The notes under the pieces were generated by a model. That model saw nothing but the letters and a program-made list of their open reading frames with translations. It was not told the DNA's origin and made no database searches. Source: Alphaproteobacteria bacterium (lineage in GTDB: Bacteria > Pseudomonadota > Alphaproteobacteria > M2410). Taken from it: DNA of 46,930 nt. The stretch spans positions 1 through 46,930 of the forward strand of contig JAUWTJ010000028.1 of assembly GCA_030614785.1 (NCBI GenBank), given 5' to 3'. This document shows positions 36,943 through 46,186 of this stretch, one piece after another (positions within the stretch are counted from its first letter, which is position 1; each line of letters opens with the position of its first letter). Position numbers and translations under genes: made by a program.

Positions 36943-37578
36943 ATGGGTAAATTAAAAGTCGTGCTGGCTATTGTGCTGGGCCTTGCCGCACCGAACAGTG
37001 CTCTGGCGCAAAGAACAGTCACGGCTCCCGAGATTGATCCGGCACAGGTTGCTCCGGATTCAGTTTATTACGAAAAGGACTGGTTCAAATATTACGACCA
37101 GCGCCTTGATGATCTGGACGAGCCTTCGCTGTGGCAAATGTCCAAAGATCCGAACGCCGAGGCGTTCCGCTTTTTCTGGCTCCCGAAGGAAGGCACCCCC
37201 ATCATCATACGGATTGATGTTGCCGCCAGCGGTGCCGCGACCCTGACTTCAAAAAGATCGACGGGCCTGGCGGGTGAGAGCTGGGGCGACGCGAAAGATG
37301 TTGAAATGCGCGTGCTGTCCGAGAAGGAACTAAAGGATCTTCGCTTCCGCTTTGGTTACATGAAGTACTGGTATGTCGAGCGGACGGACGAGGAGAACGT
37401 CATAAACCGCCCAGGGCCCGTCTGGCTCCTGGAGGGGGTTCATAAAGGCAAGTATCACGCCGTCGAGCGGACCAACCCCGCCCCGGGCGAGACCCGCAAG
37501 TTGGGCCTTCTTCTTCTGCGGTTCATCGAAGTGGATGAAAGCGAAGTGATGTGGCCGCAGAGGCCAACAATGAACTGA
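36943..37578 (+). CDS. Secreted protein of unknown function
   Basis: A 211-residue protein with a clear signal peptide (MGKLKVVLAIVLGLAAPNSALA, cut before Q23). The mature part has several aromatic clusters (YYEKDWFKYYDQR, FRFFWLP, YMKYWYVER) and no cysteine. I do not recognise its family. The frame is open back to 36733, but only ATG 36943 gives a signal peptide, and GGGGA precedes it. The 257-base region 36686-36942 therefore appears noncoding and shows no clear element. It is followed after 15 bases by a lipoprotein gene, probably in one operon. Confidence 0.7.
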   Translation: MGKLKVVLAIVLGLAAPNSALAQRTVTAPEIDPAQVAPDSVYYEKDWFKYYDQRLDDLDEPSLWQMSKDPNAEAFRFFWLPKEGTPIIIRIDVAASGAATLTSKRSTGLAGESWGDAKDVEMRVLSEKELKDLRFRFGYMKYWYVERTDEENVINRPGPVWLLEGVHKGKYHAVERTNPAPGETRKLGLLLLRFIEVDESEVMWPQRPTMN

Positions 37579-37593
37579 TGTGAAGGATTGAGA

Positions 37594-38550
37594 ATGCAGC
37601 GCCTGAAAGAGTTTTGTGCCCTGGTTCTTCTGATCTCGCTGGTAGCCTGTTCGGAGGATAAGATGACACCCACTGACGCTGGCCCCACGCCTCCAGATTT
37701 TGACGCCGCATGGAATTATAATGCGCCGGTCAAAACCCGTGAGGTTTTCGCGGCAATACTGGCCGAAGCAGGCGAGGGTGCCCCGCTGGCCTGGACGCTG
37801 GAATTAAAGACACAAATCGCCCGGACGCATGGTCTTGTCGGTGAGTTCGACGAGGCTCACGCGCTGCTCGACACGATCGAACCGGCACTCGGCAATGACA
37901 TGACACGGCCCCGCATCCGCTATCTTCTGGAGCGTGGCCGAGCGCTCAATTCATCCGGCGAAAAAGAACAGGCAAAGCCGCTCTTTGTTGAAGCGTGGGA
38001 GCTGGGCGAAAAGGCAGGCGAGGACTCTCTTGCCGTTGAGGCCGCCCACATGGTCGCCATCGCCGCAGCAGATGGCGACGAAGCAAACCGGTGGAATATC
38101 ATCGGCCTCGACTACGCGCGTCATAGCGACAATGAACGCGCCCGCAGCTGGGTCGGTTCGCTCACCAACAACATGGGCTGGACCGCCTTTGATGCAGGAA
38201 AACTCGAAGAGGCCCTCGCGCTCTTTGAAGAAAGCCGCGACCATTTTCTCCAAAGAGACTTGGCCGACCGCGCCCGCATTGCCCGCTGGTCCATCGCAAG
38301 AGTGCAGCGCGAGCAGGGCATGATTGACGAAGCCCTTGCCTTGCAGTTGGAAATCCAGACTGAGAATGAGGCGGCGGGAACACCGGATGGTTATTGCTTC
38401 GAGGAACTTGGCGAGCTCTATCTCCTCAAGCAGGAACCACGCAAGTCCGCACCAAATTTCGCAACGGCCTATGAGCTCTTGTCCCAGGATGCCTGGTTTG
38501 CCAAATCGGAATCTGCACGGCTCGCCCGTCTTAAGGAACTGGGTCAATAG
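37594..38550 (+). CDS. TPR-repeat lipoprotein
   Basis: A 318-residue putative lipoprotein. The signal ends in a LVAC lipobox with C19 as the lipidated residue. The remainder is helical, with TPR-like repeats, for example around ARTHGLVGEFDEAHALLDTI, SSGEKEQAKPLFVEAWELGEKAG, NMGWTAFDAGKLEEALALFEESRD and EQGMIDEALALQLEIQTE. TPR repeats mediate protein binding. Aspartate at +2 is absent (C-S-E), so outer-membrane sorting is expected. It is probably co-transcribed with the preceding secreted protein; partner unknown. Confidence 0.75.
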   Translation: MQRLKEFCALVLLISLVACSEDKMTPTDAGPTPPDFDAAWNYNAPVKTREVFAAILAEAGEGAPLAWTLELKTQIARTHGLVGEFDEAHALLDTIEPALGNDMTRPRIRYLLERGRALNSSGEKEQAKPLFVEAWELGEKAGEDSLAVEAAHMVAIAAADGDEANRWNIIGLDYARHSDNERARSWVGSLTNNMGWTAFDAGKLEEALALFEESRDHFLQRDLADRARIARWSIARVQREQGMIDEALALQLEIQTENEAAGTPDGYCFEELGELYLLKQEPRKSAPNFATAYELLSQDAWFAKSESARLARLKELGQ

Positions 38551-38653
38551 CGGGACGAAGCACCGCGGTTCTCCGATTGCAAATATTCTTCATGAGGGTA
38601 TCATATCAACGTTTAGTTGATTGGAATTGTACTTATACCAGAGCACTGGTGTG

Positions 38654-38792
38654 ATGAATAGCGGAGTCTCAGGATCGAAGTACAGCGCGCAAGAACATCT
38701 GGCTTCCTACTGGAAAGGCAAGTGTGAAGGCTCCCTGCTGCCGTCCCGCGAAGACATTGATCCGACCGATCTTGCCGATATCTTACCGTGCC
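38654..38792 (+). pseudogene. 5' fragment of a PAS_5-type sensor gene
   Basis: From ATG 38654 the frame reads QEHLASYWKGKCEGSLLPS-REDIDPTDLADILPCL, which matches the start of the PAS_5 family common in Alphaproteobacteria (short helix, YW, then R.DIDP.DL...LP). Homology stops at about ILPCL (38792). Beyond that the frame reads antisense to the ABC gene and ends at 38857. The remaining part of the PAS domain is absent. No strong ribosome site is visible, and the exact start is uncertain. It is a truncated remnant, joined to another truncated gene by an apparent deletion. Confidence 0.7.
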
Positions 38793-39181
38793 TCCGGCAC
38801 CCGGTAGATGTCTCGCAGCAAATTGAAACTTTCAATCACCGGCAGGTCCCACCATAGCTGGGTGCGCTGACCGAAGACAACGCCGATGCGCGCGACATGA
38901 GCGATCCGGTCTTGCCACGGGACAAGGCTGCCTACGGAGCAATGCCCGCTCGTCGGTGTCAAGATGCCGGAGAGGATCTTGATCGTAGTTGACTTGCCTG
39001 CGCCATTGGGGCCGATATAACCAACCAGCTCGCCCTCCTCGAGAGAAAAGCTTGCGTCTTTGAGGGCTTCAACGGTCCGGGTCTTTCGGGAGAAAAGCCC
39101 TTTGACAGCGCCGAGAGCGCCGGGCTCGCGGGTTGCAATTGAAAAGTCTTTCGAGAGATGATCAACAACGATATATGGCAT
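38786..39181 (-). pseudogene. 5' fragment of an ABC-transporter ATPase gene
   Basis: From ATG 39181 the product is a typical ABC ATPase N-terminus of the ABC-2/drug-export type: VVDHLSKDF, EALKDASFSLEEGE, the Walker A GPNGAGKSTTIKIL and the Q-loop GVVFGQRTQLWWDLPV. It ends after about 130 residues at RDIYRVPEAR. The signature LSGGQ, Walker B and switch histidine are all missing, so it cannot be a working ATPase. The break coincides with the end of the PAS_5 fragment on the other strand, the pattern left by a deletion that removed both 3' ends. Confidence 0.85.
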
Positions 39182-39386
39182 GGAAACTCCATATCAGGCT
39201 TGATGAAGGGCTGGAGGGTGTAACACCATGGCTATACAGACACAAACATGAATTGCTCCAATGTGTAAACAGGATTGCAACAGGCTCCGGTAATTCGCGT
39301 TATACTGGATTGCTGGCCCATTTGCCGAGAAGGCGATAAGATGGTCACCAATGTTGCCAGGGGTAAACGGGGATCGGGGGATAACC

Positions 39387-41717
39387 ATGTCACTTCTTAT
39401 GAACGTGTTGCGCCGTACGGGGGCTGGTGTGAACCGGCTGGGGCGGGCCCTTGCGCCGTCTGATGCCGCCTGGAACGGGGCGACGAAGGCGCTGCTCCTC
39501 TGGATTTTAGTGCTCATTGGGGTCTTCGGGTTCTATGACATGCTGGCCGATTTCTGGATTGGCAAGCTGCTCGGCTTTCTGGTCATTCTCGGCATCGTCC
39601 TTGTAGCCACACTTGTTGTCCAGCTTCTCTATTGGCAATTCTCAATTCAGCCCCTGTCCTGGCGGTTGACCAGTCTGGTGGCTGTCCTCCTGGGTACGCT
39701 CTACGGCATGGCTCTCTGGGGCCCGCCGATGGGGTTTGTGCCGCCGTTGGTCATGGTCCTTGCGTTGAGCCTGACATTTGGCTCCCTTGCAGCCCTGCGC
39801 GCGACGGGGTGGAGACCGCTGCGCAGTATCCCGACGCTGGTCGGACTGGGCGCCGGGCTGCTCGGGCTCGCGAGTGGCGCCTGGTTCATTATACAGCCCC
39901 CTGAAGATGTCAATCCCTGGCTTGAGACCTACGTCTTTGAGGACCGGACGCTCGATTTGCCAAACCCCGGCGCGCCGGGAGACTACACAATCGAAACCGC
40001 GAGCTACGGCAGTGGTACTGACCGGCATCGCGGCGAATTTGCAAAGGCAGCGACCTGGAAAACCAGGTCTGTAGACGGGTCAAAACTGGTCGACCGATGG
40101 AGCGGTGCCGTCGGCTGGGCGCGGACAAAATACTGGGGCTTTGACGCCGCCGAACTGCCGGTCCAGGGCCGTGTCTGGATGCCGAAAGCCGGTGAGGGCG
40201 GGAAGGGGCCGTTCCCGCTTGTCCTCATTGTTCACGGTAATCATGGCATGGAAGACTTTTCCGATCCCGGCTACGCATATCTTGGCGAACATTTCGCCAG
40301 CCGCGGCATTATCACCGTGTCCGTCGACGAAAACTTTCTCAACAGCTCCACCGCCGACATCATCAATCCGCTCGAAGGAGGAATCGGCCCGGAGAACGAT
40401 GCACGCGGCTGGATGTTGCTCAAACATCTGCAACAATGGCGCGACTGGAACGCGGACCCGAAGCACCCGCTTCATGACCTGGTGGATATGCAGCATATCG
40501 CGCTCATCGGTCATTCTCGCGGCGGCGAGGCGGTCGCTGTGGCGGCGGCCATTAACGGTCTCAAACACTATCCCGACGATGCTTCGGAAGTCTTCGACTT
40601 CGGATTTAACCTCGCCGGAGTTATAGCAATTGCGCCAGTCGATGGTCAGTATAATCCCCGTGCCAAACCCAAGGCGCTTGAGAAGATCAGCTACTTTGTC
40701 ATCCACGGCTCCATGGACGGCGATGTGCAAAGCTTCATGGGGCTGTCGCAAGGTTCTCGCGTTGATATTCGTGGCGCTGGCGAAAGCTTCAAGGGGAGCT
40801 ATTATGTGGAAGGAGCAAATCACGGCCAGTTTAATACCCGCTGGGGACGGTTTGACTACGGACGGCCCATGGGCTGGCTCTTCAACACCAAAGATATCAT
40901 GGACGCCGAAGAGCAGCGCCAGATTGCGAAGGTTTCGTTCAGCGCCTTCCTCGAAGCCGTCCTCAAGGATAATCGGGCCTACCTGCCTCTGCTCGGCGAC
41001 CCGCGCAAGGGCGCGGCCTGGTTGCCCGACCAATATATACTGGCCAATCTCGTGACTGGCGGCAGGCAACTGATTGCCGACTATGAAGAGGACATGGAAG
41101 TCACCACCACGTCCTTTGCCATGGCGGAAATAGCGGCTGCAAATCTGACCAAATGGCGCGAGGAATGGGCGTCCCTGAAGTGGGCGCCGCTCGACACCCA
41201 TGTCGCTGTACTGGCCTGGGACGCAGAGGTCGAGCAGGACACCGCCTCCTACGGTTTTGAATGGACGGCCGGCAGCCTGAAATTGGGGGAGGACGCCACG
41301 TTCGTCTTTGCAGCAGCAGATGCGGGCGAGGGCACGAAGCCCAAAGGCTGGGAGTCGCCCGAAGGAAAGGACGAGGAAGACGAAGCAGCCGACGCGAAAG
41401 AGGATGTCCAAGAGGACAAGCCCATCGAACCCCTCGACTGGACCCTCGTCTTGACCGATGTCTACGGCAATGAGGCCCGCCTGGCCCTGTCGCACGATGC
41501 GGCACTTTACCCGCAGGTCAAGGCCCACACCAGAAAGCTCGAGATGCTTGCCTCAATCGAAAAATCCGAACTCGTCTGGCGCCGCTTTGCCTTCCCGGTC
41601 AAGGACTTCATGGTAGCCAACCCCGATATTCAGCCCACGGCGCTTGTCAGTCTCCGATTTGAGTTTGATAAATCAAAGGCCGGCGCCATCGCCATCGATG
41701 ATTTCGGGATTGAGTAG
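39387..41717 (+). CDS. Membrane-anchored alpha/beta hydrolase
   Basis: A 776-residue protein with about five N-terminal membrane spans (about residues 33-170) followed by a large alpha/beta hydrolase domain. The nucleophile is S377 in IGHSRGGEA. VLIVHGNHG (about 280-287) is the oxyanion loop, HGSMDGDVQ supplies a likely acid, and GANHGQFN a likely histidine. Near residues 660-685 is a strongly acidic stretch (KDEEDEAADAKEDVQEDK), within a C-terminal beta-rich region. The hydrolase probably faces the periplasm, but topology is inferred. ATG 39387 follows GGGGG; the upstream ATG 39351 lacks a site. The substrate is unknown; the fold resembles lipase or chlorophyllase-like enzymes. Confidence 0.78.
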   Translation: MSLLMNVLRRTGAGVNRLGRALAPSDAAWNGATKALLLWILVLIGVFGFYDMLADFWIGKLLGFLVILGIVLVATLVVQLLYWQFSIQPLSWRLTSLVAVLLGTLYGMALWGPPMGFVPPLVMVLALSLTFGSLAALRATGWRPLRSIPTLVGLGAGLLGLASGAWFIIQPPEDVNPWLETYVFEDRTLDLPNPGAPGDYTIETASYGSGTDRHRGEFAKAATWKTRSVDGSKLVDRWSGAVGWARTKYWGFDAAELPVQGRVWMPKAGEGGKGPFPLVLIVHGNHGMEDFSDPGYAYLGEHFASRGIITVSVDENFLNSSTADIINPLEGGIGPENDARGWMLLKHLQQWRDWNADPKHPLHDLVDMQHIALIGHSRGGEAVAVAAAINGLKHYPDDASEVFDFGFNLAGVIAIAPVDGQYNPRAKPKALEKISYFVIHGSMDGDVQSFMGLSQGSRVDIRGAGESFKGSYYVEGANHGQFNTRWGRFDYGRPMGWLFNTKDIMDAEEQRQIAKVSFSAFLEAVLKDNRAYLPLLGDPRKGAAWLPDQYILANLVTGGRQLIADYEEDMEVTTTSFAMAEIAAANLTKWREEWASLKWAPLDTHVAVLAWDAEVEQDTASYGFEWTAGSLKLGEDATFVFAAADAGEGTKPKGWESPEGKDEEDEAADAKEDVQEDKPIEPLDWTLVLTDVYGNEARLALSHDAALYPQVKAHTRKLEMLASIEKSELVWRRFAFPVKDFMVANPDIQPTALVSLRFEFDKSKAGAIAIDDFGIE

Positions 41718-41726
41718 CGCCGCACT

Positions 41727-42575
41727 CTAGCTCCGCATGCCGCCGCTTGCCGCGATGATTTCGCCAGTGATGAAATCAGATTCTGGCAAGCAGAAAAGAA
41801 AGATCGCCCCGGCGGCTTCTTCCGGTGTTCCGGCGCGCCCGAGCGGCGTCATCGCTTTTGACATTTCAATGGCACCGGCAGGAATACCGACCTTGTGCGT
41901 CTTGCCGCCGACGTCAATCTCCGGAATCTCGCCCTCGAACCCTTGCGTCAGACGAGTTTCGATATGGCCGAAGGCAACGCAGTTGACCGTCACATTATAG
42001 CGCCCCCAGTCTTTCGCCAGTGACCGGGTCATGCCGAAGAGAGCCGACTTGGCCGCGGAGTAGCTGAACTGCGTGTCCGCTCCGTAAAGCCCGGAGATCG
42101 ACGAGACATTGACGACCTTGCGGGTCACATCAGTCTTGCCCTGCTTGTCCGCCAATTTGCTTTGGGCGCGAAAGTGGCGTCCCGCGGCGCGCAGCAGGCG
42201 GAAAGGGCCCGTCGCATGAACATCGATCATCGCATACCATTGCTCGTCGGTATGATTGATGATGCGCGAGTTCCAGATGTAGCCCGCATTATTGACCACG
42301 ATATGCAGATCGCCAAAATGTTCGACGCAGGCCGCCACAGCGTGGTCACCGAAGTCCTCATCCGTGATGTCGCCGGGAAAGACGAGGCAGGTCCCGCCTG
42401 ACGCCTCAATTTCATCTTCTAGTATCTTCAGTCCATCCGTATCAAGATCATTGGCAAAGACATTGGCACCTTCACCCGCCAGCTTGAGAACAAGCGCCCG
42501 GCCGATGCCCTGTGCTGCACCAGTGATGAGGGCGACCTTGCCCTCCAGTCTTCCTGGCGGCATGGCGCTACTCAT
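41727..42575 (-). CDS. Short-chain dehydrogenase/reductase
   Basis: A 282-residue classical SDR. The cofactor motif TGAAQGIG spans about 18-25, NNAG about 95-98, and the catalytic residues are S159, Y172 and K176 (SYSAAKSAL). The C-terminus ends ITGEIIAASGG, as usual for FabG-like SDRs. ANDLD after the second strand (about 41-45) suggests NAD preference. Its ATG overlaps the end of the VOC gene by 8 bases, so the two form an operon. With the VOC protein it may act on an acyl-CoA or hydroxy acid. Substrate unknown. Confidence 0.9.
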   Translation of the reverse strand: MSSAMPPGRLEGKVALITGAAQGIGRALVLKLAGEGANVFANDLDTDGLKILEDEIEASGGTCLVFPGDITDEDFGDHAVAACVEHFGDLHIVVNNAGYIWNSRIINHTDEQWYAMIDVHATGPFRLLRAAGRHFRAQSKLADKQGKTDVTRKVVNVSSISGLYGADTQFSYSAAKSALFGMTRSLAKDWGRYNVTVNCVAFGHIETRLTQGFEGEIPEIDVGGKTHKVGIPAGAIEMSKAMTPLGRAGTPEEAAGAIFLFCLPESDFITGEIIAASGGMRS

Positions 42576-42993
42576 AAGCCGCCTCGATACCTTCGATCAT
42601 GACCCCGGTCGCCGCCTTGGGGTGGATCAGCCAGCGGCCATCCTTTGCGTCGCCCACCGGTGGTCGCATGATGACCGGAAAACCGCTCGCCTCAAGCGCC
42701 TTGCCGCTGCTTTCGATATCATCGGCGACAACAGCGAGATGATAAAAGCCTTCGCCCCGGGTTTTGAGATAGCGTGCAACAGGGTTTTCCATGTCGTCCT
42801 TGTCGAGCGGCTCCATGAGCTCAATGGTCATCTCGCCCGGCGTCCCGTTCACGGAAATAAACACGCTGCGAATGCTTTCTTCAGGAAAGACGGTATCGCC
42901 GGTCTTTTTGAACCCCAGCTTGCCCTGCCAGATCGCCAGCGCGTCATCCATTGAGTTTACAACAATTCCGAAGTGACTGATCCGCTCCAACAT
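42568..42993 (-). CDS. VOC/glyoxalase-family protein (methylmalonyl-CoA epimerase-like)
   Basis: A 141-residue vicinal-oxygen-chelate protein. Metal-ligand candidates are H7 (RISHFGIVV), a glutamate in MTIELMEPL, H in GEGFYHLAVVADDI and E in VMIEGIE, the paired beta-alpha-beta-beta-beta pattern of methylmalonyl-CoA epimerase and glyoxalase I. Length and pattern suit the epimerase, but it lies next to an SDR and not to methylmalonyl-CoA mutase, so the reaction is uncertain. ATG 42993 has GGGAGG six bases upstream. The frame is open to 43092 without support. Confidence 0.8.
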   Translation of the reverse strand: MLERISHFGIVVNSMDDALAIWQGKLGFKKTGDTVFPEESIRSVFISVNGTPGEMTIELMEPLDKDDMENPVARYLKTRGEGFYHLAVVADDIESSGKALEASGFPVIMRPPVGDAKDGRWLIHPKAATGVMIEGIEAAYE

Positions 42994-43092
42994 GACTGCC
43001 TCCCTCTTTTGTTTTAAGTAGGCACTAATCATAGGCCTCTTGCGATCAAAGTCGCAAGAGCGAGACTGGCAGCTATTTTTACAGGCAACCAC

Positions 43093-43125
43093 AAAAAAGA
43101 GGCCGCAGATTTCTCTGCGGCCTCT
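43093..43125 (-). terminator. Rho-independent terminator of groES-groEL
   Basis: A perfect 12-bp stem (43098-43109 with 43114-43125) and a 4-base loop are followed on the minus strand by a run of T. It lies about 30 bases after the groEL stop. Confidence 0.93.
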
Positions 43126-43154
43126 CTCAATTTTCGTAGCTGTGACGGCGTGAT

Positions 43155-44861
<1,707 letters not shown>

Positions 44862-45185
44862 TTAGGCGGCTTTTTTCACTTTCTTCGCTGTCTTTTTGGC
44901 TGTGATGATACCCATGATGTCGCTCTCCTTCATGATGAGGAGATCTTCACCGTCGAGGGTGATTTCAGTGCCACCCCATTTGCCGAAGAGAACCTTGTCG
45001 CCGACCTTGACGTCGAGCGCGACAATGGCACCGGCTTCATTGCGGACACCGGAGCCCACAGCAACGATTTCGCCTTCGGAGGGCTTTTCCTTGGCTGTGT
45101 CAGGAATAATAATCCCGCCAGCGGTTTTGGTTTCTTCTTCGACGCGGCGTACGAGGACCCGGTCGTGCAGAGGACGGAAGCTCAT
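44862..45185 (-). CDS. groS: 10-kDa co-chaperonin GroES
   Basis: A 107-residue co-chaperonin that caps GroEL. Conserved parts are [14 protein letters not shown], the mobile loop [20 protein letters not shown] and [15 protein letters not shown]. The C-terminus carries an extra lysine- and alanine-rich tail ([14 protein letters not shown]), about ten residues beyond the usual 95-97. It is the first gene of the operon, about 55 bases downstream of the CIRCE element. Confidence 0.99.
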   Translation of the reverse strand: MSFRPLHDRVLVRRVEEETKTAGGIIIPDTAKEKPSEGEIVAVGSGVRNEAGAIVALDVKVGDKVLFGKWGGTEITLDGEDLLIMKESDIMGIITAKKTAKKVKKAA

Positions 45186-45237
45186 TGACCCATCTCCCTT
45201 TCTCGTTTGAGTGAAAATTAAATTGTCTCAAGAGACA

Positions 45238-45263
45238 TTAGCACTCAACAGGTCGAGTGCTAA
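45238..45263 (-). promoter_or_regulatory. CIRCE element (HrcA operator) of groES-groEL
   Basis: Perfect half-sites TTAGCACTC (45238-45246) and GAGTGCTAA (45255-45263) flank 8 bases. The arms match the HrcA heat-shock operator exactly; the usual spacer is 9. It lies about 52 bases before the groES start. Confidence 0.93.
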
Positions 45264-45419
45264 CAGTCGAGCGTTCATGTAGGGAGGGGGGTGAAAAGAG
45301 TCAAGGGGCGCGAGACAGAAAGCGTGAAATAAAGTCCCGAAAGATTCCGGATTTCTGCGACTTTGATATAGGTTTCTGCCTTATCCGGCGTCGCTGTTAT
45401 ATAGGGAAGGACCCGCAAA

Positions 45420-46073
45420 TTGAAAGGCAAAATTCGCATTTGGGGACGGCGCAGTGCCTTCAATGCCCAGAAAGTCCTTTGGATGCTGGACGAACTGGGG
45501 CTTGAGGCCGAGCATATCGATGTCGGCGGCGCGGCAGGTGGGCTGCGCACCGCAGAGTTCCTCGCAATGAACCCCAACGGCACCATCCCGGTGCTCGGCG
45601 ACGGCCGCCGCGTTATCTGGGAATCCCACGCCATCCTGCGCTATCTGGCAGCTGAATATGGATCCGGCAGCCTCTGGCCGGTGAGTTCCGCCGGGCGCTC
45701 TGAGGCGGATCGCTGGATGGACTGGGCACAAACCGGGCTGCAGATCGCCTTTATGGACCTGTTCTGGGGCTTTTACCGAACGCCGGAGGCCGATCGGGAC
45801 GAGGCCTTGATCGAGCGCGCGGTGCTGAGCTGCGACCACTACTTCTCGGTTCTTGATCAACATCTCCAGACCCGCGACTTCCTCGCAGGCAAGGCCTTCA
45901 CCATGGGCGATATCCCCGCAGCCACGGCGCTCTTTCGCTATTTCGAAATGGATATCCCACGAAAGCCGCTACCGAATGTCGAGACCTGGTATGCTCGCCT
46001 TCAGCGGCGCCCGGCCTTCCGAACCCACATCATGCTCCCCTTCGACGACCTGTACGGCCGTCTCGACTTTTAA
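45420..46073 (+). CDS. Glutathione S-transferase family protein
   Basis: A 217-residue cytosolic GST-like protein. The N-terminal thioredoxin-fold domain (about 1-82) includes SAFNAQKVLWMLDELGL, NPNGTIPVLGDG with the cis-proline, and ESHAILRYLAAEYG, the glutathione gamma-glutamyl contact. The C-terminal helical domain holds FLAGKAFTMGDIPAATALFRY. Candidate catalytic serine is S12 near the N-terminus. TTG 45420 is accepted because GGGAAGG lies nine bases upstream and the protein then begins at the family's first strand. Its stop lies at the edge of the hairpin at 46072. Confidence 0.88.
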   Translation: MKGKIRIWGRRSAFNAQKVLWMLDELGLEAEHIDVGGAAGGLRTAEFLAMNPNGTIPVLGDGRRVIWESHAILRYLAAEYGSGSLWPVSSAGRSEADRWMDWAQTGLQIAFMDLFWGFYRTPEADRDEALIERAVLSCDHYFSVLDQHLQTRDFLAGKAFTMGDIPAATALFRYFEMDIPRKPLPNVETWYARLQRRPAFRTHIMLPFDDLYGRLDF

Positions 46074-46132
46074 TGCAATAATAGTGTCTGACCCCACATG
46101 TAGCATGAGGGGTCAGACACTATTATTGCATT
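46072..46132. repeat. Large perfect hairpin next to a RAYT gene (REP-like element/terminator)
   Basis: Two perfectly complementary 24-base arms (46072-46095 and 46109-46132) enclose a 13-base loop that itself carries a CATG pair. The arms contain GTGTCTGACCCC and its complement. It starts within the stop codon region of the GST gene and lies 54 bases before a RAYT-like gene. Family knowledge of REP-associated transposases suggests it is the element that such proteins recognise. It may also end GST transcription. Confidence 0.8.
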
Positions 46133-46186
46133 CTCAAATCCGATATTGCATGGTGTGGAAGAATTTGCAGCTTTTGAAGGTTTCCC

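Noticed and set aside
40080-41528. 482-residue open frame on the minus strand opposite the membrane hydrolase
   Set aside because: Shadow of the hydrolase reading frame; the real frame shows GHSRGG and membrane spans, the antisense shows nothing recognisable.
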